Source: Actinomycetales bacterium (GTDB lineage Bacteria; Actinomycetota; Actinomycetes; Actinomycetales; Dermatophilaceae). From it: a stretch of DNA of 64,000 bases. The DNA lies in NCBI GenBank assembly GCA_002748155.1, contig PDRO01000005.1, positions 169,800 through 233,799 on the forward strand. The letters are read 5' to 3'. The notes under the pieces are model-generated. The model was not told where the DNA came from. It saw only the letters and a list, made by a program, of their open reading frames with translations, and searched no databases. This document shows positions 63,033 to 64,000 of the stretch, piece by piece. Made by a program: the position numbers and the translations under genes. Positions within the stretch are counted from its first letter, which is position 1. Every line of letters begins with the position of its first letter.

Positions 63033-63104
63033 CATGTAGTAGGTTCGGCCGCAGATAGCAGCGGCGCGGATACTCCTTGCGACCGGACCTACCAAAGGCG
63101 GCGA
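63033..63104. repeat. 72-bp imperfect dyad element, copy 2
   Basis: Arms GTAGTAGGTTCGG and CCGGACCTACCAA match copy 1 at 53176-53247 in sequence, order and total length. It lies immediately upstream of the alpha/beta hydrolase gene and may include its control region. Confidence 0.65.
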
Positions 63105-63106
63105 CA

Positions 63107-64000
63107 TTGGTTGATCTGGGTTCAGACCAGAATGGCGGCAGGCGGCTCTCGCGATTGGTCGTCTTCATCCCGGGCATCGGCGGGTCGGTGCTCGCGGATC
63201 CTGAGACCGGGGACGTGGTGTGGTCGCACCGCCGACGACACTTGGCTCGGGCGCTGATTGATCCGCAAAGCCTCGATCCCGATCGACCGTTGTGCGCGAC
63301 TGGCTTGCTCGACGATGTGCAGTTGTTGCCGGGGTGGACGGTCATGCCGGGCTATGGGATGGCATGGGAGCAGCTGTGCGGCATACCGGGGGCGATTCCG
63401 GGAGAGAACCTCGTGGCCTTCCCGTACGACTTCCGGCAGAGCAACCGTGACTCCGCCGCACGCCTGGATGCCGTGGTCCGTGACCGCCTCGCGGCTCTCG
63501 GGCGCACCGACGAGCCGGACAGTGTCATCGTCGTCGCTCATTCGATGGGCGGGCTGGTCGCCCGGCATTGGATCTCTCAGCTCGGCGGGCATGAGGTGTG
63601 TCACGCTCTGCTCACGCTCGGCACTCCGCATCGTGGTGCCCCGAAGGCGCTCGACACTCTCGCCAACGGCCTCGCGGTCCCGGGCACCCGACGCATTCTC
63701 CGGCTGAAGGAGCTGGGGCAGGCGCTGCGCACGTGGCCGTCGATGGCGGAGCTTCTGCCGCGGTATCCCTGCATCCAGCATCCGGATGCGCCCGATGAAG
63801 GTATGCGAGTGCACGAGTTGACGCAGGTCGACACCTCGTGGGCGTGGCTTGCGGAGCTCGGTCAGGCCGGGTGGGCGTTCCACAGCCAGATCGAGGCCGG
63901 ATGGGCAGACCTGCACGACCGGCCGATGCTGCGGGCTCGGGCAGGCGTCCTGCAACCCACCCTGCGATCGGCGACGCTGAATGGGAACCGGCTCGCGGTG
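63107..64000 (+). CDS. LCAT/lipase-like alpha/beta hydrolase (partial)
   Basis: The frame is open to the right edge (298 codons shown). LVVFIPGIGGSVLADPETGDVVW is the lecithin:cholesterol acyltransferase-type N-terminus, and the nucleophile elbow is VVAHSMGGLVARHW with S in HSMGG; LGTPHRGAPKALDTLANG follows. It probably hydrolyses or transfers acyl groups of lipids. No ATG or GTG fits the start, so a TTG at 63107 is proposed, preceded by AAGGCGG. The rest of the gene, including the catalytic histidine, lies beyond the window. Confidence 0.78.
   Translation, partial: MVDLGSDQNGGRRLSRLVVFIPGIGGSVLADPETGDVVWSHRRRHLARALIDPQSLDPDRPLCATGLLDDVQLLPGWTVMPGYGMAWEQLCGIPGAIPGENLVAFPYDFRQSNRDSAARLDAVVRDRLAALGRTDEPDSVIVVAHSMGGLVARHWISQLGGHEVCHALLTLGTPHRGAPKALDTLANGLAVPGTRRILRLKELGQALRTWPSMAELLPRYPCIQHPDAPDEGMRVHELTQVDTSWAWLAELGQAGWAFHSQIEAGWADLHDRPMLRARAGVLQPTLRSATLNGNRLAV

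Overview
This window is a piece of a high-GC actinobacterial chromosome. Most genes have strongly GC-biased third codon positions, and the core gene order (typA, fdxA-dapC, gltA, dapD, dapE, a LOG-type Rossmann protein, DUF3117, an O-methyltransferase, sigE-rseA-htrA-tatB, mrp, DUF1003, MgtE-N/CBS) is the block known from mycobacteria and many Micrococcales. Protein style suggests an Intrasporangiaceae/Dermatophilaceae-like Micrococcales member, but that placement is inference. No tRNA, rRNA or CRISPR array was seen.

0-18 kb: the end of glpD, an aminopeptidase P, an ABC-2 exporter (ATPase plus two permeases), a SigE-family sigma factor with a cognate membrane protein, a stress protein, an acyl-CoA dehydrogenase with two tandem HpcH/HpaI (malyl-CoA type) lyases, then the core block MgtE-N/CBS, DUF1003, mrp and the envelope-stress operon sigE-rseA-htrA-tatB. 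18-22.6 kb: O-methyltransferase, DUF3117, PIG-V-type mannosyltransferase, DivIVA-like protein, LOG-type protein and dapE.

22.7-38 kb: an accessory catabolic region lying between dapE and dapD. It has an acetate/solute symporter pair (DUF485-actP), a nearly complete phenylacetate pathway (paaK, thiolase, paaEDCBA, two crotonases, EthD-like protein, paaZ), a lipid-droplet/phasin-like small protein with its XRE regulator, and a TetR regulator. Three related near-palindromes at likely control points are candidate operators for that TetR. 38-43 kb returns to core genes: dapD, a membrane-anchored lysozyme-like protein, gltA, dapC and fdxA.

42.9-45.6 kb is the most novel-looking part: a 50-residue hydrophobic peptide gene whose last residues resemble the C-termini of circular bacteriocins, an intercistronic hairpin, a large 12-TM-like permease, a short SpoIIM/DUF95-like membrane protein and an ABC ATPase. 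This gene content matches known circular-bacteriocin loci and is proposed here as a candidate bacteriocin system. 46-53 kb: VanW protein, flavin reductase, typA, argF and a cGPS-like GTPase. 53.0-55.6 kb: a defence island with an AbiH gene of lower GC content, flanked by IS3-type transposase relics. 55.6-64 kb: GPH-type transporter, MBL-fold hydrolase, MDR dehydrogenase, a DUF885 gene whose 3' end is fused tail-to-tail with a truncated ABC permease, its ABC ATPase, and a partial LCAT-like alpha/beta hydrolase at the right edge.

Two features recur throughout. Many starts have a YANNNT hexamer exactly 6-7 nt upstream, as in leaderless transcripts. The heptamer GTATGCC/GGCATAC occurs about 45 times by hand count, several times more than base composition predicts.
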